Below are positions 26,369 to 35,107 of a stretch of 64,000 nucleotides of DNA, piece after piece (the first letter of the stretch is position 1; the number at the start of each line of letters is the position of its first letter). Source of the DNA: Chitinophaga sp. GbtcB8. GTDB lineage: Bacteria; Bacteroidota; Bacteroidia; Chitinophagales; Chitinophagaceae. The stretch is from assembly GCF_019091455.1 (NCBI RefSeq), contig NZ_JAGXJN010000001.1, positions 186,001 through 250,000 of the forward strand. Reading direction: 5' to 3'. The notes beneath the pieces are model-generated. The model saw only the letters and a program-made list of their open reading frames with translations. It made no database searches and was not told where the DNA came from. A program made the translations under genes and the position numbers.

Positions 26369-27757
26369 ATGAAACCATTGCATTCAAAGATCCTGTTAAC
26401 GGAAGGAGATATAAATTACCGGGAAAACGCGCTTTGGCTACGGATTGAGAATTATGTTATTGACGACGCCAATGCCGTGATCCCCTTCTCTAAAAAACTG
26501 GCACAGACGGAAAAGTGGACGGATGCTTTTACCAGGGATGCCATCCAGGAATACAAGCGGTTTGTTTATCTCTGCTGTATTGCTGAAAACGGGGCCTCAC
26601 CCTCTGTTGTGGTAGACAAGGTATGGCATATGCATTTATTGTATACCACTGAATATTGGAAAAATTTTTGTCCTAATATTCTGCACCGGGAGCTTCATCA
26701 TTTTCCCAACATAGGCGGTGTTACAGATCACAAAAAACATCATGACTGGTACCTGGAAACCCTGATCTTATATATACAGGTATTTAAGCAAAATCCATCT
26801 GAAAAGTTCTGGCGTATTCCCACAGCGCTAACACCTTTCCTGCTCCCTGATAAAATTGCTGCTCCCCAACAGCTATTCAAAGCATCCGGCACTAAAATAG
26901 CTCCGGCAGCTTATTACCTGACCCTGGTGATCCCATTTATATTCACCTGGTTATTATTTGGCGGATTGCCACTGCTTGACCTTTCTGCATTACAGTACTT
27001 TGTTCTTTTCACCCCTTTGCTTTTTATCACCAGGAAGCTGGTTGTGATGGATGAGGAGCGGCATCTGAAGCCCGTTATCAGAAATTTGCCGCTTTATAAT
27101 CGTTATCAGCTGGCTTATTTATCAGGTGGTTATAACAATGCGTTTTTATTATTGGTAAATGACCTTGAGGAAAATAACTGGATTAAGATCCGTGATACGA
27201 AAAAAGAATTTGCAAAAAAATACTTTTCACTGATAGTTGATCAAACGCATGCTTTTGAAGATCAAAATTTCATTCAGCCTGAAGTATTGTTTCAGTCCAT
27301 GGACCGCCTGTACAATAAATCAAAATTCAGTTTGTCCCAGCTGTCGCTGGCGCTCAGTGAATACCTGCATCCCATTGCTACTGTACAAACAGCGCCTCCG
27401 GAAAGGGATGCCATACTGTATCCTGTTTGGATCGTACTATCGGCTCTGAGCATCTGTTGTTTTCCTGCTGAAGAAGTTAATTTGTTTACCGGGGTTTTAT
27501 ATGGTATATTTTTCCTGCTGTGGATCATTTCAATTGTTGCCTGGCAAACTAAGGACAGTGATCATACTATTATGGAAAGAGCGCTTAAAAAACGGAAGGG
27601 TGCTCTTAACGATATCAAGACCTTACACCAGCAGGCAATCATCCTGCATCGTTTCAACGGTGTTTATAATATTCCTTTCTTCGAAAAGACAGCCAACTTT
27701 TTCAGGGACGAAGGCAGTTGCGGAGCCGCCCGCCCAAGTTGTAGCTGCGGTTGCTAG
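26369..27757 (+). CDS. GRDP-like and TIGR04222-like membrane protein with Cys-rich tail
   Basis: A 462-residue protein from the ATG at 26369 (a TTG 15 bases earlier is less likely). Residues ~55-160 resemble the glycine-rich-domain-containing protein (GRDP) family: EYKRFVYLCC, PSVVVDKVWHMHLLYT, and HHFPNIGG. Then come two hydrophobic segments (about 190-235), a block AYLSGGYNNAFLLLVNDL like the TIGR04222 membrane-protein domain, two further hydrophobic segments (about 360-405), and the tail SCGAARPSCSCGC. TIGR04222 proteins typically end in a low-complexity Cys/Gly tail, which supports the link. The function of neither family is settled. It is followed by DUF4242 and DUF4157 genes on the same strand. 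Confidence 0.7.
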   Translation: MKPLHSKILLTEGDINYRENALWLRIENYVIDDANAVIPFSKKLAQTEKWTDAFTRDAIQEYKRFVYLCCIAENGASPSVVVDKVWHMHLLYTTEYWKNFCPNILHRELHHFPNIGGVTDHKKHHDWYLETLILYIQVFKQNPSEKFWRIPTALTPFLLPDKIAAPQQLFKASGTKIAPAAYYLTLVIPFIFTWLLFGGLPLLDLSALQYFVLFTPLLFITRKLVVMDEERHLKPVIRNLPLYNRYQLAYLSGGYNNAFLLLVNDLEENNWIKIRDTKKEFAKKYFSLIVDQTHAFEDQNFIQPEVLFQSMDRLYNKSKFSLSQLSLALSEYLHPIATVQTAPPERDAILYPVWIVLSALSICCFPAEEVNLFTGVLYGIFFLLWIISIVAWQTKDSDHTIMERALKKRKGALNDIKTLHQQAIILHRFNGVYNIPFFEKTANFFRDEGSCGAARPSCSCGC

Positions 27758-27873
27758 TAAATCATGTTATAAACATAAACAGCCGGATGGAGAATAAATA
27801 TATAAGCTTCACATTTGAAGCTCTTTTGAAAAAATGGACAAAACCCCGGACTGCGGAGCCGTAATGCCACACA

Positions 27874-28056
27874 TTATTTCAACCGCCTGCAGTAAAAGAT
27901 GATGGCAGCTGCCGCCGCTAATCCGCCAACCCCTACCGCACAAAAGGCCAGGGCCGCCTTTACTAAGATCATCAGCTGCTTTTGTGCCGCTCCGCCTGCA
28001 CAATCAAATAATTCCGTACATTTATGGCGTACCCCTTTTACTATCCCACTGGCCAC
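27874..28056 (-). CDS. Small hydrophobic protein, possible gene
   Basis: A 60-codon frame starting at GTG (28056). The C-terminal half is a strong transmembrane helix (LMILVKAALAFCAVGVGGLAAAA, in part) followed by CRRLK. The frame stays open for about 20 codons upstream through another hydrophobic stretch (EFCFIIAVACSGVASG) but has no ATG, so it may be 5'-truncated or use a rare start. It is antisense to the gap between two plus-strand genes. An overlapping plus-strand frame (27899-28108) looks less protein-like. The rest of 27758-28129 holds nothing else. Confidence 0.35.
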   Translation of the reverse strand: MASGIVKGVRHKCTELFDCAGGAAQKQLMILVKAALAFCAVGVGGLAAAAAIIFYCRRLK

Positions 28057-28129
28057 CCCAGAACACGCAACAGCTATAATAAAGCAAAATTCAACGGTTA
28101 ATGGATAGAAAAATTAAAACAATTAAATT

Positions 28130-28402
28130 ATGCCTAAGTATGTGATCGAGCGCGAAATTCCAGGCGCAGGTAAATTATCCGCAGAACAGTTAAAAGCAGT
28201 TTCTCAGACTTCCTGTGGTGTGTTAAACAAAATGGGACCGGAAATCCAATGGGTTCAGAGTTTTGTAACCGCCGACAAGATCTACTGTGTTTACATTGCG
28301 CCCAATGCAGAAATGATCCGTGAACATGCAAAACAGGGAGGATTTCCGGCCAATTCCATCAACGAGGTGGCTACGGTTATTGATCCCACTACTGCAGAAT
28401 AG
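28130..28402 (+). CDS. DUF4242-family small protein
   Basis: A 90-residue protein: MPKYVIEREIPGAGKLSAEQ, CGVLNKMGPEIQWVQSFV, KIYCVYIAPNAEMIREHAKQGGFP. These segments are characteristic of the DUF4242 family (ferredoxin-like dimeric alpha/beta barrel; one member, SCO4226, binds nickel). No partner enzyme is implied. It is followed by a hairpin terminator, so it is separate from the DUF4157 gene. Confidence 0.85.
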   Translation: MPKYVIEREIPGAGKLSAEQLKAVSQTSCGVLNKMGPEIQWVQSFVTADKIYCVYIAPNAEMIREHAKQGGFPANSINEVATVIDPTTAE

Positions 28403-28410
28403 TATTTCCG

Positions 28411-28442
28411 GAAGTAGTAGCAGGAGGACCTGCTGCTACTTC
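28411..28442 (+). terminator. Terminator after the DUF4242 gene
   Basis: Thirteen-base arms (28411-28423 and 28430-28442, one T-G pair) close a GAGGAC loop nine bases past the stop codon. The T tract after it is weak (TTATTT). Confidence 0.65.
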
Positions 28443-28534
28443 TTATTTAATGCCTCCTGTTAACTCCTTAAGCCGGTACCCCTTTAACCGGACTTATACT
28501 ACGCTGCTTTGTTCAAAACAAACACCGCATTAAC

Positions 28535-30448
28535 ATGAACACGCCAATACATTACACACCTGCACCGAATGCCGCCACAAAAGCAAATACAACCGTATTA
28601 CCTGCACAGGAACCCGTACAACCAACCCTGCCTGAAATGGGTGTTATGCCATTATCCATTTCCTGCAAATTAAACATCGGCGCTCCGGATGATCCATTAG
28701 AACATGAAGCCGATGCCATGGCAAATAAAGTAATGCGCATGCCTTCCGCTTCTTTTATTCAACGCAAATGTGCGCATTGTGAAAACGAGGAGCAGGTACA
28801 ACGCAAGCCCTTAGCTTCCTTTATCCAAAGGAAAGGCAGCGAAGGAAGCACCCAGGCTTCCGATACGGTAAGTAGTAAGATCCAATCCTCCAAAGGAAGC
28901 GGCAGCGCTATTGACGGCGGCGCCAGGACCTTTATGGAAAACCGCTTTGGTACTGACTTCAGCGGCGTAAAGATCCATACGGATAACGAATCCGTACAAA
29001 TGAACCGTGAATTGCAGTCGCAGGCATTTACGGTGGGTAACGATATTTATTTTAACGAAGGCAAATACAATCCCCAATCCGAAAGCGGCAAACAGCTGCT
29101 GGCGCATGAGCTTACGCATACCGTGCAGCAAAGTGGTGCTACCTCCATTCAAAGGTTCGCTGACGATGATCACCATGTGATAGATGAATCGGCCTTGTCA
29201 GGCATTTTTGAGGAAGCAGATATCCGCAATATTGAAAAAGGCAATAAACAACGGGATTACAGCCAAAGCCCCTATGCTTTTGTAAATGCGCTGCTATTGG
29301 GAGAATATAACCGGTTCGGGGGTTATAAGGATTATGAGCACTTTGATAATTTTGTATGGGACAGTGAAAAAGAGCGCTGGATAAGCCGGGACGAATGGAA
29401 CAAAATATGGGATGAAAAAAGCCAGCAATGGGTACCCCGGATCTTACCCATCAAAGGTGAACCCACTAAAAAAACGCCTGTTGAATATATTGAAACCGAA
29501 TTTCTTGCTGCGGTAGAACAAACGCCTCCATCCCCGGCAGGTTTCACCAGGATCGGCAACGCCTTCCATTCCATAGAAGATTTTTTTGCGCATTCCAACT
29601 TCTTAGAGCTTATGCAGCATGATACTTCTTTTGGTACCGAGCTTACTACGGGCTCTGTTGGAACCAGTGACAATACTTCCCTTTATTCCATAACCTCCCA
29701 TGTAACCACTGGAACAACGAGTGAATTTTACGATGATAAGTTTAAAAAAGACCAGGCAGCATCTTCCACCACTTCGCACGCGAAAATAGCCAAGGATTAT
29801 CCCTCTAACAAGAACCATCAGCTGGCCATCCTGTTAGCGTCGCTTGTGATCCAGGAAACCGCTATCAGCCTGAAGAACATCTTCACGTTAAAAACCAAGG
29901 CTGAACGTGAGAAAGCAATTAAAGATATTGTAATGAAACGTTTAAACTCCTATCTGCGCCCGCCTTCTGACAAAGACAAATGGTGGGAACGGTTAATAGA
30001 TAAAGGAGGCAAAGCAATGGGGGAAACCAATAAAGAAAAACGGGATGAAACCATTGTAACCGTCAACCAATCGCCCTTTAGCCCATTGAGGGGCCTGGAG
30101 GCCAATAGGTTTGGCGATGTACGCGGATTTGGATATGGCAATCTGTTAATGCCTGATACGGTCAGGTTCCTTGGTAAAATAGGATCCGGCAACCTGCTTT
30201 CTATTACGGCAGATGATCTTCCCATACCATCCGTATCTTTCCCCATAGGCAGCGGCAACCAAACGTTTATAACGATCGGGAAAATATACAATTTCCCGGG
30301 GCTGGGCAGCATTGTCAATCAACCGCCTGATGGTACAAGCCAGTCCAGGGTATTGCCGGACCCGCCCCGTATAAACCAGGATCAGCCGGTAAGGCCTTTT
30401 ATTGGTATTTCTATTGAGGGTAGAACGGATTTTCTTTCAGGGAAGTAA
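28535..30448 (+). CDS. DUF4157 (eCIS core) protein with Het-C/phospholipase-C-like domain
   Basis: A 637-residue protein with no signal peptide. The N-terminus (about 45-100) has DPLEHEADAMANKVM and several [IV]QRK motifs (75-78, 88-91, 97-100) around KCAHCENEE. The DUF4157 domain follows (about 125-200) with FGTDFSGVKIHTD, AFTVGNDIYF and the zinc-protease-like HELTH at 191-195. The region from about 215 to 475 contains IGNAFHSIEDFFAHSNFLEL (340-359) and SHAKIAKD (414-421), His-rich motifs resembling Het-C and zinc-dependent phospholipase C proteins. DUF4157 marks cargo or effectors of extracellular contractile injection systems and related toxins. No eCIS structural genes are in the window. 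Confidence 0.78.
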   Translation: MNTPIHYTPAPNAATKANTTVLPAQEPVQPTLPEMGVMPLSISCKLNIGAPDDPLEHEADAMANKVMRMPSASFIQRKCAHCENEEQVQRKPLASFIQRKGSEGSTQASDTVSSKIQSSKGSGSAIDGGARTFMENRFGTDFSGVKIHTDNESVQMNRELQSQAFTVGNDIYFNEGKYNPQSESGKQLLAHELTHTVQQSGATSIQRFADDDHHVIDESALSGIFEEADIRNIEKGNKQRDYSQSPYAFVNALLLGEYNRFGGYKDYEHFDNFVWDSEKERWISRDEWNKIWDEKSQQWVPRILPIKGEPTKKTPVEYIETEFLAAVEQTPPSPAGFTRIGNAFHSIEDFFAHSNFLELMQHDTSFGTELTTGSVGTSDNTSLYSITSHVTTGTTSEFYDDKFKKDQAASSTTSHAKIAKDYPSNKNHQLAILLASLVIQETAISLKNIFTLKTKAEREKAIKDIVMKRLNSYLRPPSDKDKWWERLIDKGGKAMGETNKEKRDETIVTVNQSPFSPLRGLEANRFGDVRGFGYGNLLMPDTVRFLGKIGSGNLLSITADDLPIPSVSFPIGSGNQTFITIGKIYNFPGLGSIVNQPPDGTSQSRVLPDPPRINQDQPVRPFIGISIEGRTDFLSGK

Positions 30449-32779
30449 TTAATCCATAAACCCTACATCATCCAGAATAATCACACCTGCCTTTGACTGG
30501 TCAAAGATCAGCTGAATGCTGCGCAGCTTATTCATTACAAAAGCTGGATGTTTCTTTTGCAAAACATCCAGGTCAAAATAAAAGAAATCGGGAATGGATT
30601 CCGCATCATCGTTAGAATTTAGAAAAGCGTATTTCGCGAGGTTCTTCTTTATCTGCGGCTGCAGCGGCATACACTCACTTAACAGGAAGCGGATATGGGA
30701 TCCCTGCTGATCTGTTAATTCCAGGGTAAAATCAACCGGCTTTTTTTCGTTGTCCTTTTTATCTTCTTTAGCGGCTTTTTTCTCTTTCTTTTTTTCTGCT
30801 TTGCTCTTCTCTCCCTTCTCAACATGGAGGGAGCTTTCGTCGCTTTCTGCCAGACTGAATACCAGCGCGCGGCCATCCAGCTTTAAGCCTGCGCTGTCCG
30901 GCAGGGTGAAGGTATACTTTCCCACCAGGGAATCCACCTCTTCCCTGTTCCATCCAATATAGGCGGCACGGGAAATATGATCGCCCCACATGAGCTTATG
31001 CTGTGCTTCCCTCCAAACGCTCAGGTGTGCCGATGATATAGAAACGCCTGGCCTGGTGGCTGTTTGCAGGTTCAGATCTTCCTCATAGCGGGCTATGTAA
31101 GTGGTGCGGCTGCTCTCAAACTGGTTGAAATAAATTTGTTTGGGCAGCCATTGGCGGCCATAACGGTAATCCATAAACAGGGGTTTGTAAGCACTGTCAC
31201 CCTTCAGATTCAGATCCAGGAAAGCGCTGATGTACACCTTTGCTATTTGCTCCTGGTCTTTGACCGGCATCAGGTTGGTCATGTTAAACCGGTTAATATA
31301 AGGGCTGCTGCCATCGTACTTTCCCCAGGAGGTATTGAACTGGCCATGGTTGGCATGGTGCACATATAAGCCGGCTTTAAAACCGTTGAATGAAGGGGAA
31401 TATTCAATCCGCTTAAAAGGGCTTAAGCCGCCGTAAGATTGCATGTCCATATCATGCGTTCCCTGTATTACAAAATAGTTGATGTCTTTCAGCGGGGCCA
31501 GTATTGCGGCGGGTTTATATTGCCCGTCAACCGGCGCAATGGCTACATAGGCCTTGATGTTGAAATTAAAATTGAACACTTCATTTGCATTATCCGGAAA
31601 GCTGGGCAGGGTGTTGAATAAAGCGGCGTGCGACATGGCCTCTCCTCCTCTTGAATGGCCCATAAGGGCAATACGGTCCATATCTACAAGATGGTAAAAG
31701 GGATTCGTTGGGTCCTGGTTCCACTTTCTCCAAAGCTCCAGGTGTTTCAGCATCATCCATCCCCTGACGCCATTTTCCTCTTTTAATCCTCCACCTGGCA
31801 GGTCTGTAAAACTTGAGTTGAGGAAGTTCTCATCTACCGAAGCTACTATATATCCCCTGCTGGCCAGCAATTCGCCCAGATAATCATAGCCGCCTTCTGA
31901 CCAGTCCTGGGCAAGATGGTTCCCATGGACTACCAGCACCAGCGGCGCAGGTGCTTTCAGATCTTTGGGGTACCATACCATAGCATTCAATGGCAATGCT
32001 GTTTGATCAAAACCAAAGTACCAGGTACGCAGCTTGCCGGATAAGCCATCCCAGGATTTAAGTAGGAAGCTGGCATCCACTGAAGGTGTTTTTATTTTTG
32101 CATCCTTACCATATATTTTGCGGCGTTTGTCTTTTCCTGAGCCATAGGTGAGGAACGATACTGTATAACTGCCGGGCTTAGACGGATCAGCAGCCTGAAT
32201 AGGCTCCGGTAAATGGGCCAGGATCTTATAATCTTTTATGGGTTTAACCGGTGTGCCGGGATATAAGAAAAGGTACAGGCTGATGGCGATGCCCAGCACG
32301 CCTACGGCCAGTGAAACCAGGGTAATAATGCGCTGCTTTTTGGGCCAAACCACTCCCCGGTGGGTTTTCCAGGCGTACAGCGCACCAAAGGCTAAAGCGG
32401 GAAAAAGGATAAGGATGGAGATCAGGATCCAGCCATACGGCCCGTTGAGCCGGAAGAAAAACAGCAGGCTCAAAACAACCAGCGCCACGGCTGTTCTGAA
32501 ATTGCGCGGTGTTTTGGCCACCAGCCGCACCAGCTGCCCTACCAGCCAGGCTGCCGCCACTGCTATCAACAGGTAACATAAAACACTTACCAGGTAATAA
32601 CCAAAGCTGACGCCCTTTAAAAAAATGTTTGACATTGAAAGGACAAAAAAGAGCAGGGCAGCTATAAAAACACCGGTACCGGCGGCTTTCAGGCTTGCCT
32701 GGCCAGGCGCAAGCGCAAGGATGATAACCCGGATACGGTTCTTAATGCGGTTGCCAATGGAAGTGCTGTTTTTTTGCAT
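30449..32779 (-). CDS. Membrane-anchored alpha/beta hydrolase
   Basis: A 776-residue protein. About five or six transmembrane helices fill residues 25-180. A soluble hydrolase domain follows with LVLVVHGNHLAQDW (oxyanion region) and the nucleophile elbow GHSRGGEAMSH, related to chlorophyllase/PAF-acetylhydrolase-like esterases. Later segments are beta-rich. A Lys/Glu-rich linker of about 30 residues (KGEKSKAEKKKEKKAAKE and onward) interrupts the C-terminal domain. The substrate is unknown. Its stop codon abuts that of the convergent DUF4157 gene. Confidence 0.78.
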   Translation of the reverse strand: MQKNSTSIGNRIKNRIRVIILALAPGQASLKAAGTGVFIAALLFFVLSMSNIFLKGVSFGYYLVSVLCYLLIAVAAAWLVGQLVRLVAKTPRNFRTAVALVVLSLLFFFRLNGPYGWILISILILFPALAFGALYAWKTHRGVVWPKKQRIITLVSLAVGVLGIAISLYLFLYPGTPVKPIKDYKILAHLPEPIQAADPSKPGSYTVSFLTYGSGKDKRRKIYGKDAKIKTPSVDASFLLKSWDGLSGKLRTWYFGFDQTALPLNAMVWYPKDLKAPAPLVLVVHGNHLAQDWSEGGYDYLGELLASRGYIVASVDENFLNSSFTDLPGGGLKEENGVRGWMMLKHLELWRKWNQDPTNPFYHLVDMDRIALMGHSRGGEAMSHAALFNTLPSFPDNANEVFNFNFNIKAYVAIAPVDGQYKPAAILAPLKDINYFVIQGTHDMDMQSYGGLSPFKRIEYSPSFNGFKAGLYVHHANHGQFNTSWGKYDGSSPYINRFNMTNLMPVKDQEQIAKVYISAFLDLNLKGDSAYKPLFMDYRYGRQWLPKQIYFNQFESSRTTYIARYEEDLNLQTATRPGVSISSAHLSVWREAQHKLMWGDHISRAAYIGWNREEVDSLVGKYTFTLPDSAGLKLDGRALVFSLAESDESSLHVEKGEKSKAEKKKEKKAAKEDKKDNEKKPVDFTLELTDQQGSHIRFLLSECMPLQPQIKKNLAKYAFLNSNDDAESIPDFFYFDLDVLQKKHPAFVMNKLRSIQLIFDQSKAGVIILDDVGFMD

Positions 32780-32858
32780 GAGGATGGTTTGTTACGTACA
32801 AAACTATATAGGTGATCAAGATAAAAATTGTATGTATTTAGCCTGGGAAGGGGCAACA

Positions 32859-34100
32859 TTAATGGGTACTTAACCGGGCAATGTTCTTTGCTATCATAGC
32901 TTTATCCGATTCAGAAACGGCCAGCTCCAATGCCTTTTCAAAGTGTTGTAATGCCTGCTTATTATCAATATCCGTATAAAGGTTCCCCAATAATGAATAA
33001 TAAAAATGGTTATTGGTAAGCCCCAGCTTTTCCGCTTCAATAATAGCGGCCTGTTTTCCTTTTACCTTACTCAGGGCATACGTTCTGTTAAGCGCAGCAA
33101 TGGGTGAATATTGCAGGATAAGCAGGTTATTATACAGCTGCAGGATGCCTTCCCATTTTTCAGTGCTGTCTTCCTTAAAGGTATGCCAATAAGCAATGCC
33201 TGCTTCCAGGTGATACTTTGTTAATACCTCTAAAGAGGATGCCTGGTGCAGAAAATACCGGCCTTTGGCAATGAGCTCCTGGTTCCAGCGCGCTGTATCC
33301 TGATCCTGGTACAGGATGGCCTCTCCTTCTTCGTTCATCCTGGCATCAAACCGCGAGGTGTGAAAACACATAAGGGCCATTAATGCATTTACAGCCGGCG
33401 TATTGGTGTTTGTATTTTCATTCAGCAGGTAGGTTAACCGCATTGCTTCTGCGCAAAGGTCTTTACGTAAAGTTATATTTTTGGAAGTAGAATAATACCC
33501 TTCTGAGAACAGCAGGTAAATGGTGGTGAGCACCATCTCCAGCCGGGTGTTAATCTCTGCCAGGCCGGGTGTTTCAATCTTGATCTTTGCTTCTTTTAGT
33601 TTTTCCTTGGCCCGGTTTATCCGCTTATACACTACCTCTTTGTTGGTTAAAAAGGCATCTGCTATTTCCTGGATGCCAAAACCGCATAACAGGTTTAAGG
33701 CAAGCGCAATCTGCGATTCTGCTGAAATAACGGGGTTACACACGGTAAAGATCATACCCAGCTGGCTGTCTGTAATGTTTTTGGGCGAGAGGTCAATTTC
33801 AATTTCGCTGCCGGTTTCCAGGCTTGCTTTATATTTTAATTCTGCTGAAAGCTTTTGTTCAAACAGGGAGTTGCGCTTTAAATAATTCTTTGTTTTGTTC
33901 TTTGCTACGGTATAGAGCCATCCCGTGGGATTATCCGGGATGCCATGCTGGCTCCATGATTCTGTTGCAGCCAGGAATGTATCGCTGACTATGTCTTCTG
34001 CTATTTCAATATGTTCAATGCCAAACAGGTAACAGAGCACCGAAACGATCTTCTGATATTCTGTTCTGAATAAATTCGGGATGAGCTGATTTCCGGTCAT
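32859..34100 (-). CDS. ECF sigma factor with C-terminal TPR-like extension (ECF42 type)
   Basis: A 413-residue RNA polymerase sigma factor. Region 2 (about 10-85; YLFGIEHIEIAEDIVSDTFLAA, WLYTVAKNKTKNYLKR) and region 4 (about 115-175; LNLLCGFGIQEIADAFLTNKEVVYKRINRAKEKL, in part) are followed by a helical extension of about 230 residues (DUF6596-type) with TPR-like repeats at the end. Such ECF42 sigma factors lack a classical anti-sigma factor and sit beside YCII/DGPF-domain genes, as here. It is the last gene after AhpD and YCII genes, with a hairpin in the 54-base gap before it. Confidence 0.88.
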   Translation of the reverse strand: MTGNQLIPNLFRTEYQKIVSVLCYLFGIEHIEIAEDIVSDTFLAATESWSQHGIPDNPTGWLYTVAKNKTKNYLKRNSLFEQKLSAELKYKASLETGSEIEIDLSPKNITDSQLGMIFTVCNPVISAESQIALALNLLCGFGIQEIADAFLTNKEVVYKRINRAKEKLKEAKIKIETPGLAEINTRLEMVLTTIYLLFSEGYYSTSKNITLRKDLCAEAMRLTYLLNENTNTNTPAVNALMALMCFHTSRFDARMNEEGEAILYQDQDTARWNQELIAKGRYFLHQASSLEVLTKYHLEAGIAYWHTFKEDSTEKWEGILQLYNNLLILQYSPIAALNRTYALSKVKGKQAAIIEAEKLGLTNNHFYYSLLGNLYTDIDNKQALQHFEKALELAVSESDKAMIAKNIARLSTH

Positions 34101-34101
34101 A

Positions 34102-34137
34102 GAAAAATAAAATGCCTTTGTAAATTACAAAGGCATT
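34102..34137 (-). terminator. Hairpin with T tract between the YCII gene and the sigma gene
   Basis: Perfect 13-base arms (34111-34123 and 34125-34137) around a single central base form a strong hairpin (the tip must open to make a loop). On the minus strand it is followed by TTATTTTT and then, within two bases, by the sigma-factor start codon. It probably limits read-through into the sigma gene. Confidence 0.65.
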
Positions 34138-34154
34138 TCCAGAAAATAACTGCA

Positions 34155-34502
34155 CTACTCTACGGGGGTAGCTTTCCGCACCTCTACATTACCTCCTAAC
34201 AGCAGGATGGGACAGCCTTTCGCTATTTCGCAGGCTTCTTCATAATCCGCCGCTTTTATGATCACTAACCCGCCTATTGATTCCTTGATCTCAACATAAG
34301 GGCCGTTGGTGACCACCTTGTTGGGCGTTACTACTTTGCCTTTACCATCCCATCTTTGCAGGGGCCTGGCCAGCTTGTCCTGGGCAGCAATTCCGCCGAA
34401 CCAGTTTTGCCAAAGCTTCAGGGATTCCTGCAGCTCATCAGGTGATGGCTGCGCTTCCTTATTCGTGAAATCTCTGCGAAATATTAACAGGAACTCGTTC
34501 AT
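34155..34502 (-). CDS. YCII-related (DGPF) domain protein
   Basis: A 115-residue protein from the ATG at 34502 (MNEFLLIFRRD), preferred over an upstream in-frame ATG because YCII proteins start this way. Typical segments are WQNWFGGIAAQDKL, VTNGPYVEIKESIGGLVIIKAADYEEACEIAKGCP (in part) and VEVRKA. YCII proteins are ferredoxin-fold dimers; in this context they accompany ECF42 sigma factors, with unknown biochemical role. Confidence 0.87.
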   Translation of the reverse strand: MNEFLLIFRRDFTNKEAQPSPDELQESLKLWQNWFGGIAAQDKLARPLQRWDGKGKVVTPNKVVTNGPYVEIKESIGGLVIIKAADYEEACEIAKGCPILLLGGNVEVRKATPVE

Positions 34503-34569
34503 TTTATTTGTTTGTTTGGCGTTATTAAAATTGCTACAATTTAGTAAATACTTAAAAGCGGCGGTATGA

Positions 34570-35022
34570 TCAACCAAACTGCCCTACCTGGTAACCGCCC
34601 GGAGTAGTGGGGAATGCCAGGTTAAACCGGTTCCAGGTATTAATGTTGGAAATGGCAAGCGTAAGATCGATCAGCTCTTCTTCTGAGAATTGCTGTATGG
34701 CATTATTATATACATCGTCCGGCACATGGCAGGCTGTAACGGCTTCTGCCCAGGCTAATGCGGCCTTTTCACGGTCATTATAATAAGGCGTTTCCCGCCA
34801 GGCGCTTAAACCATACAGGCGCTGTTCTGTTTCGCCATGGGCCCGTGCATCTTTTGAATGCATAACCAGGCAATAGGCGCAGCCATTGATCTGGGATACC
34901 CTGAAATCGACTAATTCCCGTAAGGAAAGCTCCAGGGATGTTTTTTTCAGGTAACTGCCAGTGGCAAAAAGTGTTTTAAGGGCATTTTGTCCTTTCTGGT
35001 GAAGATTCAAACGTTGATCCAT
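34570..35022 (-). CDS. AhpD-like carboxymuconolactone decarboxylase family protein
   Basis: A 150-residue protein with the redox motif CAYC in QINGCAYCLVMHSKDA, whose Cys pair and nearby His are the active site of AhpD-type alkylhydroperoxidases. Start chosen at 35022 (MDQRLNLHQKG); the open frame extends into the end of the ABC-F gene upstream. It is the likely first gene of an operon with the YCII protein (67-base gap) and the ECF42 sigma factor, suggesting a link to oxidative stress. Confidence 0.88.
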   Translation of the reverse strand: MDQRLNLHQKGQNALKTLFATGSYLKKTSLELSLRELVDFRVSQINGCAYCLVMHSKDARAHGETEQRLYGLSAWRETPYYNDREKAALAWAEAVTACHVPDDVYNNAIQQFSEEELIDLTLAISNINTWNRFNLAFPTTPGGYQVGQFG

Positions 35023-35107
35023 TGCTTTAATTTTTATGTTGTTAAAGCAGAATGACAACTGAATTTCCCGGATTGGACAAAAAGGGAAATATTTTTTTTT
35101 TAAACTT

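Noticed and set aside
27899..28108. 69-codon plus-strand frame opposite the small hydrophobic ORF
   Set aside because: Ala/Pro-rich translation without domain or hydrophobic pattern; the minus strand looks more protein-like.
28101..28145. 14-codon frame overlapping the start of the DUF4242 gene
   Set aside because: Too short and AT-rich to call a leader peptide; no attenuator structure follows it.
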